Shown piece after piece: positions 1-12,264 of a stretch of 64,000 nt of DNA (positions are counted from its first letter, which is position 1; every line of letters begins with the position of its first letter). Under the pieces are notes generated by a model. That model had not been told where the DNA came from, searched no databases, and saw only the letters and a list, made by a program, of their open reading frames with translations. The position numbers and the translations under genes are program-made. Source of the stretch: Bradysia coprophila (taxonomy: Eukaryota; Arthropoda; Insecta; Diptera; Sciaridae); the NCBI RefSeq assembly GCF_014529535.1, contig NW_023503608.1, positions 62,001 to 126,000 on the forward strand. The letters are read 5' to 3'.

Positions 1-149
1 CGTGGAGGCAAATACCACTACCTAGTGAACTTGCTTTGAACAATTCGTATTATTATACGAAATGATATTAATCGTTTTTTAATTTTCTCTTGAAGGGACC
101 TGAAGCTAGAAATAGCGGGAGAGTCCCAAAAAAATATTCAAAACTGTAA
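1..149 (+). CDS. Possible last two exons of a gene entering from the left edge
   Basis: Reading frame 1 from base 1 gives RGGKYHYL up to a possible donor (CTA|GTGAAC) at 24/25. A pyrimidine-rich acceptor ends at 95. The next exon, 96-149, continues in phase as GPEARNSGRVPKKYSKL and a stop. The 71-base intron is the size of other short introns in this window, and a lysine-rich end would be an ordinary C-terminus. I do not recognise the protein. An alternative reading of the 96-290 stretch in another frame is also open and cannot be excluded. The donor is weak, so this stays a candidate. Confidence 0.3.
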
Positions 150-636
150 AGGAATGTGTGGAAACTCACTTCACAATTTGAAGAGTTTGTTTGCTCATTC
201 AGATAACAATTTACGACCAGAAGAAATGTTGGTTCATTTGATTGGATTTTTATGTAAACTGGAATATATACAACAGGCTTTTGACCTACTTGTTATTGTC
301 CACGTCTGTTTATTTACATTTTCTATCAAATATTTCCATTTACATTTTTGTAATGACTCCCTAATCAATGAAAAAAAAACTTTCGAACGAAATTTCAATG
401 AATTTAACTTTATCGTTAATGGGCGCTGATCATCCAAATATACCTATTTATGGGTACGTCGAATAACTTCATTATTATAAAATTAATGACCCGAAACGTA
501 ATCATTTCCATATGCTATGTATACACAGTATAACAAACACACATTTTTATCACATTAGACGTATACTTTCAAAAAATCGGTACACAAAATAAGCAATTAT
601 GTGGCAAATTTTGACGAGAAAAAAACCTTCGTCGAC

Positions 637-795
637 CTAAACTCCAACCACTTCAAATTTTCTATTATTTTTCAATTTATCATTGAACAAGTTTTCCATA
701 CCTGCGAGGGCTACGACCACTATTGCTGGTAGAATGAATACGGAGTTTGAAAAACCGTGTTGAAAGGGATCATTTGCTCCACTTAAATCGACCAT
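637..795 (-). CDS. Small single-pass membrane protein, 52 aa, unrecognised
   Basis: A single-exon frame runs from ATG at 795 to TAG at 637. The N-terminus is polar (MVDLSGANDPFQHGFSN). One strongly hydrophobic segment follows at about residues 18-31 (SVFILPAIVVVALA), then a short tail with lysine and arginine (about residues 32-52). This layout is typical of small single-pass membrane microproteins of the ER or mitochondria. The start context AAAATGG is good for an insect. A donor-like GGTATG lies inside the frame just after the hydrophobic segment, so a spliced form is possible. I cannot name a family. The clean topology argues for a real gene, but short length keeps confidence moderate. Confidence 0.4.
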   Translation of the reverse strand: MVDLSGANDPFQHGFSNSVFILPAIVVVALAGMENLFNDKLKNNRKFEVVGV

Positions 796-1529
796 TTTCA
801 GTCACAAGTCTTCCTTTTACTCTGCTCAAAATCACTAGAGTGGCTCTGGACTTTTAAAACTGTTGAAACCGCAAAAAAAAATAGTGCAACGTATGTAAAG
901 TACAGATCTTCGACAATCTTTGACAGATTAACGCCGTGTGTAAGTTTATGTGAGAGTATTGAAATATGATAGCGTTCACACGGAACAGACAGCTAAATGA
1001 AAGAGAATCATTTGCAATTTTAATACGAAAAACCAGATTTAGAAATATTACTCAACGCCTATAATATGGTATGTGGCTGACACTTTATGCCCATATCATA
1101 AACGAGTTTACAAACACACTTACGACGTCTCTCACAATTCATACAGCTGGTTCGTTTTGTTACACAGGTACTGAAATAAGTGTCTCTTCTTCTACATGTC
1201 AGCTGTTTGTAAAAGTTTAGAAGTGAACATGCGTGCCGCGGTGTAAAGGGCCGTATTCATGGTATATTTGTGTCGTTGAATTGAATTTCTTTTCGATGGA
1301 ATTCTTTAGAGATATTTACTGGAGCTACCGCATTAACAGTTTATAACATTTTAAGAAAGATTTCGATCTCACTGCGATAACAGTACTGCTGTTACGTTGA
1401 GTTTGGTTTCTAAATAAGTAAAATAAAAAAAAGATCTTTGGAACTTTTTCCAAGTATATTTTTCTTGGTGTTCACCAATTTTAACAAAAAAAAAATTCTG
1501 CTAGTAATAGGACCTGATAGGACTTGAAC

Positions 1530-1583
1530 ATGGCTTCAAGTAGTGCAGAGGCTTTGAAGCAAGTGGAATGCAGAGATTTAGTT
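1530..1583 (+). CDS. Candidate first coding exon (MASSSAEALKQVECRDLV)
   Basis: ATG at 1530 opens an 18-codon frame ending at a good donor, GTT|GTATGT, at 1583/1584. Without splicing the frame stops about 13 codons later. A possible acceptor (TTGTTAG) lies near 1650, with an open frame of about 24 codons behind it. I do not recognise the protein and no further exons are convincing. It lies tail-to-tail with the small gene at 1817-2109. Confidence 0.2.
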
Positions 1584-1816
1584 GTATGTTACGATTTTTT
1601 TTTTCAAATTCCCTTCGAATAGGTCTAACTGTTCTTCAAAACACTTGTTAGAAGAGCAATGGAAGGCTTCTTTTAACAAATGTTGAAGTTTACACTAGAG
1701 GAATAAATGAGATATTATCGTTCTAGGCAGATTAAAATTGAAATAAGAACTGATATTAAACCGTCCCCTTTTACGCGGGCTCTCCATTTTTATTTCGTCA
1801 ACTTTGAGTATACACT

Positions 1817-2109
1817 TTACGATACGTGGATGTTTTGATCGATCAATCCTGGGCCGATAGTCTGTCGAATTGTCACGTCGCCGCCATTCCAAAACGGTAT
1901 TCCAGTGAATCCTAAGGGCGGCACACCTACCATATTTTGTGCAGCATTAGCCCTAGCCAAAGCTAGCCAGAAAAATGGTTTGGCCATGATTTGCTATGTT
2001 TCGTGGGACAGAATTTAAATTTAGCATCAATTGTCAGATTTTGTTAAAGTAGTACACTTACTTGAATAGCGATAAAGCCAATTAATAATATTAAAAGCGT
2101 CTTATGCAT
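1817..2109 (-). CDS. Small secreted protein, two exons (2062-2109, 1817-1993), 74 aa
   Basis: Exon 1 runs from ATG at 2109 to CAA|GTAAGT at 2062 and encodes MHKTLLILLIGFIAIQ, a textbook signal peptide core. The 68-base intron ends at ACATAG (acceptor at 1994-1995). Exon 2 continues in phase 0 for 58 residues to TAA at 1817-1819. The mature part is alanine-rich at first, then glycine and proline rich (VGVPPLGFTGIPFWNGG, ending GPGLIDQNIHVS). It has no cysteines, so it is not a disulfide-rich toxin or antimicrobial type. The acceptor has a weak pyrimidine tract. An alternative is a shorter protein starting at the internal Met in exon 2. Unrecognised; probably a small secreted or cuticle-associated peptide, which is inference only. 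Confidence 0.42.
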
Positions 2110-4318
2110 CTTTCAGGAGGTTAAGGCTGGGAATGATACTTTGAACAAGATATTTCTCCATTTATACTGAAAATTTTACTAACTTTGACAATTATTCATG
2201 GAAATCAGACGTGCAACAATATTCTTGACTAAAATAACCTGGAGTGTCGTTATTCTGAATAATATTAAAAAGAAAAACAGATATTGTCTCGTAAGTTAGG
2301 TATTTAAAAATAAACATAAATTTGTCAGTCATATGTGAATGAAGTTTTAAATTGGTCCATGATAATACGTGTTTTCATTGTGTTAAAAGAAGCCAAAAAT
2401 AAAAGCATCAAAATACTAACTAAAATTTGCATTGTTATCGCGTCATATTTTGGATACAATACCATAACTAAATCTGAGGTGAATCATCAGTACCGTACGA
2501 GCAGAAAAACTATTCGTAATGGAGCTCTACGCAGATCTCAGCCCCTTCATTACAATTGCACTTTGTCATAGTCCGATCTGATACAAAGATATATTATCAG
2601 AGAAGGCAGCCCTGAGCCTTATTAGTCCAGATTCTTGTGTAAGAAAAGAATGTACAGAAAAAGTCGATTTTCGAAAAAGAAATTTTGATCCACATCTTTT
2701 GATTCTCAATGATATATGATAACTGAAAAACTTGACAAACGTAAAGCGAGCGGATTGACACAAAGGACTGGACTTTATATATTGAACTAAAGTAGAAAAG
2801 ACGTGTAAAAATGAGTATTGAGTCAGAACGATCACAACTTTCATTTTGATGTAAAAAAAAAATTAGACATAAGCAGCCTGAACTGCAAATACTGGACTGT
2901 ATAGGATTGGCTATTGTACCTTGACTCAATATATCCTAAGCTCCAACACTAGATAAAACATCATTCTACGAGTCATTCCAATCAGCATTTTGGATTTTTA
3001 ATTATCAAAAGAATTATCAGGAATAGGCCCTCTACTCTAGGGCCTGGAGTGACCACTACCTATATGGTTCATGTTTGAGTAAAGCACGTCGACCAGATCG
3101 GAAGATATTTATTTAACTAAGTTTCAATTCTTCCAATTTTTCATGCCATCTTTACCATCTTTTCTCAGAGAAAGACCCTAGAGTGGCCACTATCATTAGG
3201 GTTAGAAAACTAATAGAAAACTGTCTGCAAAATTATAGGCTGAGTTATATTGTAATATGAAGTAAGTGGACAACATGGATAAGAGAAAGAAAAGGCTACG
3301 AACGTTTTGTGTCTTTAAATCATATTTTCTTTTAATTTAGATTTATTTACAAAGAGTAAATTTAAGCTATACAATGGTTTTTTATAATAAAAAAATGTAT
3401 CCGTATATAGTAGTGGATCTGTACAATAATGCTAATTATATATATTTACAAATACCTCGGTAAGTTTCATCTATGAACTTATGTTTGATTATTTTCATTT
3501 AGATTTTTTTTTTTTTTTTTGAAATGTGTAAATAACTAACAGATGGGTAACAATAATCGAGCGTTGCTCGTCAAAATTTAGTGTAGCATTTCAAATGCGT
3601 ATCCAGTAACTATGATGATTTTTTGTGGTTATTATAAAAATGGTTTTAAAAATGTTTTTAATAGCTAATATGACTGGCTTTTCGCGATTATTTAAAATTT
3701 GTATGTCGAAATTTTTGGAAAATGAGACGATAAATTTTTGTAAATCCAAAACGAACCAACGCTCGAATATATTTTACCCATGCTCTAATGCTCTAATTTT
3801 AAATTTGTGAAGTATATTGCGTAATTGATTAATTTTTCTGTCTGTCTTATCCTCATAAGTTCAAAAACTTAAAATAAATCGCAAAAATAAAGTTCCCAGA
3901 AAATTTGAATTTAAAAAATTAAACAATTTGATTCATAACACGTCATAATTAGCAATCGTAACAAAACGGTAGGCATGGACAAAACACCAAGCATAGTAGT
4001 AGAATATTGTCTAATTCAAGTAGAACAGTTTTCACTCTAATCGCATGACTTTGAAACTGTGTAAGAATATGAAATTGCATGATACATTGCCGTGCCTTGC
4101 TACTCTACTTTCTATTACTATCCTTTGTGATTTGGCATGGGTTATAACAATACTGCTGCGGGTCAATATTGTCAATATTCTCTTCAAATGTGAAACTTAG
4201 AAGGTTTTTTTCCTGTTATTAAATTGGTGATTGTAGTAAATAACCACTTCAACAAACCACTTAACACAAAATTTATGCTTTAAAAGTAATAAATTTAAGT
4301 AAAATGAAAGCAAAAATA

Positions 4319-4383
4319 AAAATGATCGATTTTGGTTTTTGACAATTGAATTTCAATTGTCAAGAACCAGACTCGATCATTTT
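4319..4383. repeat. Near-perfect hairpin, 32-base arms, 1-base spacer
   Basis: Arms 4319-4350 and 4352-4383 are reverse complements with three mismatches. There is essentially no loop, as in a foldback MITE relic. The arm ends read AAAATGATCGA and the centre is TTGACAATTGAA. I see no target duplication. Confidence 0.75.
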
Positions 4384-4735
4384 ATATTGCTTTTACCTTA
4401 TACTGTACAACAACATTTTAGAATTTTTTAAAATTGGATCAACTAAGGAACGGCTCCTATAATCGTCCTATTTTTCATAATCGAGTAAGGTGTCCACGAT
4501 TCTACCACCTGTCTTTGCAGTGTTTACGGAATGTATGTACTTAGAGAACTGCTTTTATCAATGTTAATGTTAAATAACGCCTAGAGAACCAAATTTTAAC
4601 TGATCGACAGACCGAAAGTGTAATCGAAGTATAAATTTATCAAATCTTTTACATTTTTTGTCGAAAGTATTTTTACGTGTTACGGCATGTTTCATTTTCA
4701 TTTACATTGCCTAATCACGTAAAGCATTGTACTAA

Positions 4736-4829
4736 CGAGGTTCCAAGTTGTGTATTTGACAAGTGGGGAATACACCCTTCGGATCGGGCTGTAACACCCC
4801 ACTTATCAAATACACAACTTGGAACCTCG
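4736..4829. repeat. Foldback repeat, 33-base arms, 28-base loop
   Basis: Arms 4736-4768 and 4797-4829 pair with one mismatch. The outer end reads CGAGGTTCCAAGTTGTG. The near-identity of the arms implies a young element or selection on the hairpin. No clear target duplication is visible. A structured RNA cannot be excluded, but there is no promoter evidence. Confidence 0.75.
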
Positions 4830-6542
4830 GAAGTAATATACTATTACCAGGTTGAATCTTTTGCTTCATTATATTGGCTTATTAGCTGTAGCATTTACGT
4901 TGCTGTGCAAGACATTTGCCCGAGGCCCACACTAGTTTTCACTGTTGTTGTCATTGTCGCAACATTCCATTGCGAGTGTCGCTACTTTAGAATGAAAAGA
5001 AAACCTCATCTGGACTCATCTGTTACAGACAATAACGACGAAAATGAAGGATGACCACCGGTTAATATGGTCTTATATGGTGAAATGAATCCACAACAAA
5101 TGATGGAAAATACTTTTTATCAAACACTAGGCGCTGAACAAATAAAGTAACAGATTTAACGAATAACGAATCGAGATTTATCGAGCTGTGTAATAGATTA
5201 AATTTATAATAAGGGACAATATAACAACAACGGGGGATAGAATCTTTCACAATTGTTCAACGATATGACTCCGTTTTTTTAAGAACTTAGTTGGAAAAAT
5301 GGAATCTACCCAAAATGAAGGCAGTGAAAAATCGAATATTTTGCAATAAATTTATATCTCAAATTGACAAACAAGCGCCTAGATATTTGTTTATAATTTA
5401 TTTGGCTGCCATGAAATATTTGTCGGCTGTCGGCTACCGTTTAGTGACGACTCTAAGTGACTTTTGTATCCAGGACTTATTTTATACAAATGAATCGAAT
5501 TGAATAAATTTCTAGACTTTCTAGAACCTCAAAATCAAACATAGTCAAAAACACTCAAAAATTAACAATTTTCATAATTTTTATCAGACACCAGTCATAG
5601 AATTAGTCCACGAATCACCGTATTACTGTAATACTATTACACAATGTCTTCGATTTTCCTTATTTCTCAAATTGTACAAACCCAAAGAATCTAGCATATG
5701 GTAGGATATTAGTTATGTCAAATCGAGTAATAGTGTAAAAATGCAAAATTGGATAAATTGCATGGTACACTGTCGTAATTTATTACTCTGATTGAAATAA
5801 GCAGTATTCTTCTACTGTGCTAGGTGCTTCGACAAACCACTTTGCTCATATTTATCAATTAACTTATTTAATGTTCCAAAATATTTTTTCAATCAATCGT
5901 TCTAGGGACGCATAAATGAATATTCTGGATAGTTTAACTGTATATTTGATTGCAATCTCTTAAGATCAAGACTGAGGCTATGTATAAAAGTTGTAAGCAT
6001 AAAATTATCGATCAAATTTTATTGATTAATCATAGTTGAACACATTACAATGGATTTTCATTTTGAATTTTTTAAATTTAATTTTCTTTTAATAATATAT
6101 AGTAACTGCCAGTGGTTGTGGCTATAATCTTGGGATAAACGGAATTGTAATGTCAAAATGAATCAAAGTGTGTGGATGATTTAGTCATTTTGTTTGGAAA
6201 TATTAATTGACACAAAACAAGTGCTGCGATACAATATTTTTAGCAGAATGAAAAATCGGCTCAGTCAATCGAATAATATTCTAATCCGACCGATTTTCAC
6301 TTCATTTTTTATTATTTTACCTTTCGTGCAATCGAACTAACATTTTTCGGATTGGTTTGTATACAAAATTTCATAATTTATTGGTGTGGGAGGATGTAAT
6401 CTCTAGATACTTTCGATTTCCATTGGTGGTACATAAATACAAAAGAGATGACAAAATGAAAATTAATTTTACAGAAGAACAAACGGAAAACTTATCATAT
6501 TTATATCCAAATAGAATTCCATACATAAAATTCACTAAATAA

Positions 6543-6932
6543 CTACAATGTGGCCAATATTCTGGTAAAACCTATACTAGCCGACAGCACCGTTTGACCG
6601 ACACCCCATACCATTGCATAAACCGGTGACATTTGTAAACTAGACATCCGATGGACGAATGCAATTGTTGCACTGCTTAAAAAGCCACTAGTCACGGGCG
6701 ACACAACGCCCATCACCAGAATGAGTATCGAAAAGAATCTACCAAATTTATGTTTCCTTAACGTAATGAATGCAAATAGTGCTGCTATTGTATGGACGAA
6801 TATGGATGAAAATAGTGCCCATAAAAAGACATGGTACCACATCTCGGAAAATTCTATCAACAAATGGCCAAGTCGTAGTCCCATCACATCGCCCACGGTA
6901 TCGAATTCGGTTTTCAGGACGCTGGTAGACAT
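6543..6932 (-). CDS. TMEM170: Transmembrane protein 170 (TMEM170) family
   Basis: A single-exon protein of 129 aa. Start chosen at ATG 6932 in the context AAAAATG; the upstream extension of the frame lacks an ATG. The conserved family block is plain: EMWYHVFLWALFSS (about 35-48), then three further membrane segments with GRFFSILILVMGVVSPVTSG and the C-terminal RILATL that ends vertebrate TMEM170A/B. In vertebrates TMEM170A is an ER/nuclear-envelope protein that promotes ER sheet formation; that role is family knowledge, not visible here. The N-terminal tail is short and soluble. A minus-strand AATAAA lies at 6377-6382, about 160 bases after the stop. The family match is strong; A versus B paralogy is not resolved. 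Confidence 0.93.
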   Translation of the reverse strand: MSTSVLKTEFDTVGDVMGLRLGHLLIEFSEMWYHVFLWALFSSIFVHTIAALFAFITLRKHKFGRFFSILILVMGVVSPVTSGFLSSATIAFVHRMSSLQMSPVYAMVWGVGQTVLSASIGFTRILATL

Positions 6933-7565
6933 TTTTGCTAGCTGCACACCGACAAATTGTTGTTTGTTGTTTTGTTTGGCTAATTCACTTTCTCGGCACT
7001 GAATCGATGAAATTTGAAATTTGTTTGTTGTTTTTAAGCGTCGCCTCGATTCTTATGAATATTTAATCGATCCTCAGTGTTTGGTTTTTCTTTTCCTTTT
7101 TTTTGTATATATCAAAATATGGGTTTTGTGTTTATCGGTTGGACATCACTAGACGGTGGTTTGATGTGACGCCACCAATAACGTTCGATTTGAATGTATT
7201 GGACAGTTTTCATAGCTGGATCTGAAAGTAGTTTTAGTATAATTTTTTTTTATTATTTATTCATTCTACATTGAAAACATTGAAGGCTCAGAGCCTGTAC
7301 ATGTTTACTTTTAAATCATTTAAATGCTACTTTCAATCAACTAAAATTAAATCCATCATAAATCAATCAATTACACAGAAAAATAAAACGAAAAAAACAA
7401 ACAAAAATTAAATCAATTATATCGAAAAAACTAAGAAATTAGTTAAACAAAAGAAGAAGAAAAAAACAATATCTAAATCAAATGAATCAAATTAAAATTA
7501 AAACTAGAAATTCGTTTAAATATAAAAACAGCAAAAAAAAGCAAAAAAAAAAAATATCTAACCAA
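6933..7565. other. Intergenic, probably including LINE 3' region
   Basis: Upstream sequence of TMEM170, then a very A-rich plus strand (7360-7560), which is T-rich in the orientation of the adjacent LINE fragment and may be its 3' untranslated part. No gene seen. Confidence 0.4.
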
Positions 7566-8052
7566 AGCAGAACAGCGTCTAAGTACAGGAAACGACGTAG
7601 TTGTACTTGCACCAACTAAAGACATAGTCAAGAGATGACTTGAAAATACCGAGCAGATGACTTTTCAGAGCGCGCTTGAACGCTGTCACGCTATTTTAAT
7701 CACGTAATGCCGATGGTAAACTGTTAAAGAAACAGAAACCACGGACTTCTATTGCCTGCCGTCCAAAGCCGGTTCGGGAAAACGAAGGATGAAGGAGACC
7801 CCTTCCTCTCGTCGAGTGGTCATGGATGTCACCATTCGTTCTCACTTCAACATCATGCTTCATCAGGTCGTTCTTCAAAGAAAAAACTAGCATCGCTGTC
7901 TGAAGGGCATTGAAATGATGGATTGGTAGAATCGATCCATTGAAATAGCCTTTGACAGAATCTCTGTATTTACTCAATTTACTAATTGGTGCCATTATAA
8001 CGCATGAAACACATAATTTTGAATTGAATAATGAAAATTGCGCATTTTTCAC
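7566..8052 (-). mobile_element. LINE 3' fragment (CR1/L2-like reverse transcriptase C-terminus)
   Basis: The minus strand encodes the characteristic end of a non-LTR reverse transcriptase: HSTRGRGLLHPSFSRTGFGR, then a IEVRGFCFFNSLPSALRD block. After one in-frame stop at 7696-7698 the same frame continues as NSVTAFKRALKSHLL, the usual last motif of this class. Only the C-terminal part remains, so this is a 5'-truncated dead copy. The stop shows decay. Clade assignment (CR1/L2/Rex1-like) rests on remembered motifs and is not firm. Confidence 0.72.
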
Positions 8053-10449
8053 CTCTATCTAATCATTCAAAGTTTATTCAGGGTTTGCAAATTCAACTGA
8101 AAAATTTTATGAAATCTAAAAATAGAACCAAGGTAAAGTTGAAGCAGTGACAAAACATCGTTTCAATGAAATCAGCCTTCGTGTCGTGTTGATGCATGAT
8201 AAGATTTCTGACTCGACACTGTCGTCCCTTAGAAGTCTTTGAGAGTGCTGTTTCCATATAAATTTCACGGGAATTTTATGGAAGTGAGTTTTGAGACCAG
8301 CTAGACAAAAAGAACATGTCTTTAGGTACTTTACAGTAAATGCGACTTGGACAACCCGTTTTTTTTTGCCTTTTATGTGTTTGACTTAACTATATGACTT
8401 ATAACGTGGTGATTTTCGCAATTTCTCATAATCAATTTCTCACATAAAATAAATTTGACTTGTATGTGAGCGACGATGAACATTTTGTGTTGACTACCAT
8501 TTTCAGTCAATACGTAAGTTCATCATTACTTTCTAAAGACGACAGGTAAAAAATCAAGTTTATCAGACTTATCATCGTCTTTTCTATCATTTGGCATTAA
8601 GGGTGAAAATTTCACAACTAGGTGTGTCACTAGTGTCACAATACCAAAAAAACATTATTCGCCGCGTTGCATACAACATTTTTCGCAATATAAGCAACGA
8701 AACTTTCACTTTTCGTCTCTGACTTGTGAAAGATGAGTCCTTTTGCAGGTAAAGACCGAAGGAAGTGTGAGTTATATGAGCAAGTCAGCCGTCCCAAACT
8801 GACTATTAATTATTGCCAATTTTTGTATCTACTTCGCTTCATACAAAACGCTTCAAAAGATGCTGGAGTTAATAACGAACAATGTAAAAAAACCAAAAGT
8901 TTCATGCTTTGTTTTACGAGTCGGTTTAATTGAGATGTACTTGGTTCTGTTCCTTAACATTTAAAATAGGACACCGAAATATGAAACAATCAGAAGGCCT
9001 GTCTTCTAATAGGACGCGTCTATAAACCTTCATAACAGACCTATGGATAAGATCTGTTCGTTGGACTAAGTGGAGAAAAGAAAATCATCTAAGAAGCAGT
9101 AACTGCCAAACTAAGAAGTATTGCGGATATAGCTTTTAATTCAAGATGAATGAATACTTTGGTGCTAAACAATGTTGCAGACTGATTGATCGCAGTTCAA
9201 ATTTAAATATTAAAATTGTGTTTAACATCTGGATGTCAGCCAATGCTTTTCAGTGAATAATTCGATTGCATCACAAAATTATCTATTTGTCAAACGGTAG
9301 CGATTTAAGGGCTTTACAAAGAAATTCCGGAAATTAATTGGAAACTATAAAATGATTCGGAAGACGGCAGAGATTATTTCAGAATAATTGATTATTATGA
9401 AAGACTCCAATGACAACTAAGTATTATCAATATTGTGTTTGTTTAAAGAGAAAAACGGAATGATGAATCAGATGAATCATAATAAATCATTTTATTGTCG
9501 CTGCATCGAAATGTTGTTGAACTTGATGTAATGCTACAACTACATCATTTGTCATTGATTACATGGCACTGATTGAAGCTAAATTGTTGCCGCTTTGCTT
9601 ATAAACGACGAAATAGACAACCAGAATACTTTATGTGCAACAAAAAAGTGACTTACATTCGACGTTGTTTTGGTGTATCACCCATTCACAAAACATTTAT
9701 GTCTAACATAACAACAGCAACTTGTAATTGAAAACAATATTTTTTGCCATTACATACAACACAAGCTGATCACAGTCAATCACATTATTGTTTTTAACAA
9801 CAAATTTTAATGGAAAATTACGGAAATATTTTGTCCACTAAACGCAAAAACCAATCACAATTTTTTTTTGTTTTTATTAATTTGACATTGACACTTAACA
9901 GTTAGTGTTTTTCACGCTACGAATGCTAGGAACGCTAGGAATGATGTGAGCAGCATGAACAGTGAAATTCTTATGAGCAGCATATTAAAGTATGAGCAGA
10001 AATATTGCATGGATTCATTAAATCCAGTTGCAATTCTTTTTATAGTTGCAGACGTGCCTGACTGAGATTGAGAATCTATGCGAACTCTGCAGTTTGCTTT
10101 AATGATCTAAAAAAAAGGGTTCTGTCCATCATTTTATGATTAGAAAACAGCATCCCATGCAACCCTAACCCTGAGAAAATTTTGCGGCTCTGGCTATCAC
10201 ATTTCCTGAGTGTTTGTAATCAGTGTCAAAGCGACAGCATTCATCATCCGTATGTATCCGTATTAAATACTACCGTCTATCGAGCGACATTTAAAGCAAC
10301 GCTTTTTCTTCAAAGAAATAGGTAAATTCAACTGTAATTTTTGGCTTCTAGCGTTACCGGAACTGATGCAGACATTTTTCAAATGACCTGGCATCTGACT
10401 GTTGTTAATAATTCTCTTTAGTTTCAGCAGTCAACTCGGAAACATCAAT
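8053..10449. other. Intergenic; 5' leader of the BCNT gene at right edge
   Basis: No coding region recognised. A pyrimidine-rich acceptor (CTCTTTAGTTTCAG) at about 10427 lies 22 bases before the BCNT start codon. A plausible non-coding first exon ends at AAATAG|GTAAAT near 10320, so the leader of that gene is probably spliced. Confidence 0.45.
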
Positions 10450-11262
10450 ATGGACGAAGATGAATATGCGTCGGACAGCGATCAAAGTGACGAAGACTAT
10501 TGTCCCGACGATCGCCAGACTGAAAATCTAAGCGAGGTCGATTCCGATGACGATGTGGACGATGCAGAGACAAACGGCAAAGATTCCAGTAAAACAAAGC
10601 CATCGAAAAAGAGCAACAAAACGAAAAATGAAACAAAGAAGCAGACGGATGATAAGGTCGAAAATGCCGAAAGTGAAACAGTCGCTGAAGATGCAGAAGA
10701 CGATAAATCCAGAGCAGATGCACTTTGGGCGGATTTTCTGAGTGGCACAGATCCATTGCCTACTAAAAAGCCAGAGCAGAAAAAAGCTGTAGCCGTCGAG
10801 GAGACAACAGTTCGTGATAATAATATAAAGCCAGAGCCGGTAAAAGAACCGCCAAAAAAGTTGGTTACCCAAATATTTGATTTTGCCGGTGAGAAGGTGG
10901 AAATTACAAAGGAAATTGAAGAGACCACAACTTCCACAACCAACGAAAAAGCGGACGGTAAATCGAGTGGACCGAGTAATGGTGCTGGACGACGCCCGCC
11001 GACTGGAGGTTTGAAACGGGCTGGCGGTGGCATTGGATCAGTATTAGGACACTTAACAAAGAAGAATAAAATTAGCGTGTTGGATAAGTCAAAACATGAT
11101 TGGGATTCGTTTAAGCGTAACGAAGGAATCGATGAGCAGCTGCAAACACATAACCGAGGAAGAGATGGTTATTTAGATCGTCAAGACTTTTTGGATCGTA
11201 CCGATGTCCGACAATTTGAAATAGAGAAGAGTATTAGACTGTCTAAGAGAAATAACCGTTAA
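10450..11262 (+). CDS. CFDP1: BCNT/CFDP1 chromatin protein (Yeti/Swc5 family)
   Basis: A 270-aa single coding exon starting at ATG 10450, preceded by a splice acceptor at about 10427. The N-terminus is extremely acidic (MDEDEYASDSDQSDEDY), then a lysine-rich linker, an ALWADFLSGTD block around residue 92-102, and at the end the diagnostic BCNT-C domain (about 190-270). That domain carries KKNKISVLDKSKHDWDSFK and a REGYLDRQDFL-type motif, here RDGYLDRQDFLDRTDVRQFE. Family members (fly Yeti, human CFDP1, yeast Swc5) act in SRCAP/SWR1 remodelling, exchanging H2A.Z, in the nucleus. Length fits the family (about 240-300). An AATAAA lies at 11469-11474. Identification is secure. Confidence 0.95.
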   Translation: MDEDEYASDSDQSDEDYCPDDRQTENLSEVDSDDDVDDAETNGKDSSKTKPSKKSNKTKNETKKQTDDKVENAESETVAEDAEDDKSRADALWADFLSGTDPLPTKKPEQKKAVAVEETTVRDNNIKPEPVKEPPKKLVTQIFDFAGEKVEITKEIEETTTSTTNEKADGKSSGPSNGAGRRPPTGGLKRAGGGIGSVLGHLTKKNKISVLDKSKHDWDSFKRNEGIDEQLQTHNRGRDGYLDRQDFLDRTDVRQFEIEKSIRLSKRNNR

Positions 11263-12264
11263 TTATTAAAGGAAAACTTTGGAAAAATTAGTTTGGTTTT
11301 CTCGATTTCATGTTATTCGCTAAGACCCAGAATCCGGGCCAGGGAAACGGAAAGGTGTCTTCATTAGAAATTATGGTTGGCTCTTCTATCAAATTTTGAG
11401 CGATCGGTATGCCATTTAGCTTCACTCTAATCATCGTTGGTAAACTTTAAAATCCTCTGGATCCTCTCAATAAATTAGAATGATGTTGAATACTTGGCTC
11501 AAAATAATAAGAAAAAATCGAGAAAAAGGTAACTCTCATGACCAATGTCTTTTTTAGCAAAGTTTATCGTATGAGGATGCTCTCACCACTGGCAACGGTG
11601 TTTATTACATAGACAAGCATCCGAATTAAATTGGGTTATGGGTGTGGTCCTGTTTAGTAATCAAGAACTGAAAATCGATGACCAACAGTTGAACCTCAAT
11701 AGAATTTTCTATATTGGTCTTATGCAGTGGTGTGACAATACACGGCCTTACCTGACATATCAGTTCATGTTCCTGTTTTTGCGGTGTCGTTCTAAGATAT
11801 ATTTAAATGTCTTCGTGAGGGTATTTCCTTGCTGAGGTTCCTGGGTTTCGATAGTCATGACGGTTCAGTTGAAAGAAATATTAGTCAGTGCCAACCAATA
11901 GCACCATAACAGCAGTGTCAGCGATGTCTTCGGTACGAGATATTAACAGCATATGGCGGTTATGTGGTGGAATAATTGCTAACATTGAAAGATAGAGCTC
12001 AAATATTGTAGACAATTATCGGTGTCTCAGTATTTTTAGCGTCTTCAAGTTGTCCAAGGGCATCAGTACGGTTTCAGTACAAGCCAGAGTAAATCATCGG
12101 TGCTACCATTTAAAGTCTTCAATGTCAATCGTCAAAAACACTTCCTGCTTCCTCTCCAAACGAAACTTCCCCGCACTAATTTTCAATTTTTGTTTATTTT
12201 CTTATGGAAATACGCAAAATAACGAGTAATAATATTGTGCCATATACGTGTGTAAACATAAAAC
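11263..12264. other. Intergenic between converging BCNT and zinc-finger genes
   Basis: Holds the BCNT 3' end with AATAAA at 11469-11474 and, for the minus-strand zinc-finger gene, TTTATT (AATAAA on the minus strand) at 12193-12198. A 65-codon open frame at 11638-11835 has no recognisable motif. No gene seen. Confidence 0.55.

Larger units (their letters stand above)
2110..6376. other. Gene-poor AT-rich stretch
   Basis: I see no convincing gene. The stretch holds two near-perfect foldback repeats (4319-4383 and 4736-4829), T/A homopolymers around 3505-3520, and many short open frames without codon structure. The AATAAA signal of the TMEM170 gene (minus strand) lies at 6377-6382, at its right edge. 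Confidence 0.6.

Noticed and set aside
4677-5054. 125-codon plus-strand frame
   Set aside because: Starts inside and runs through the foldback repeat at 4736-4829; no family motif in the rest.
10445-11033. Three minus-strand frames (103-178 codons) across the BCNT gene
   Set aside because: Antisense of the acidic, lysine-rich coding exon; the residue bias (Ser, Phe, Leu) is what such shadows give.
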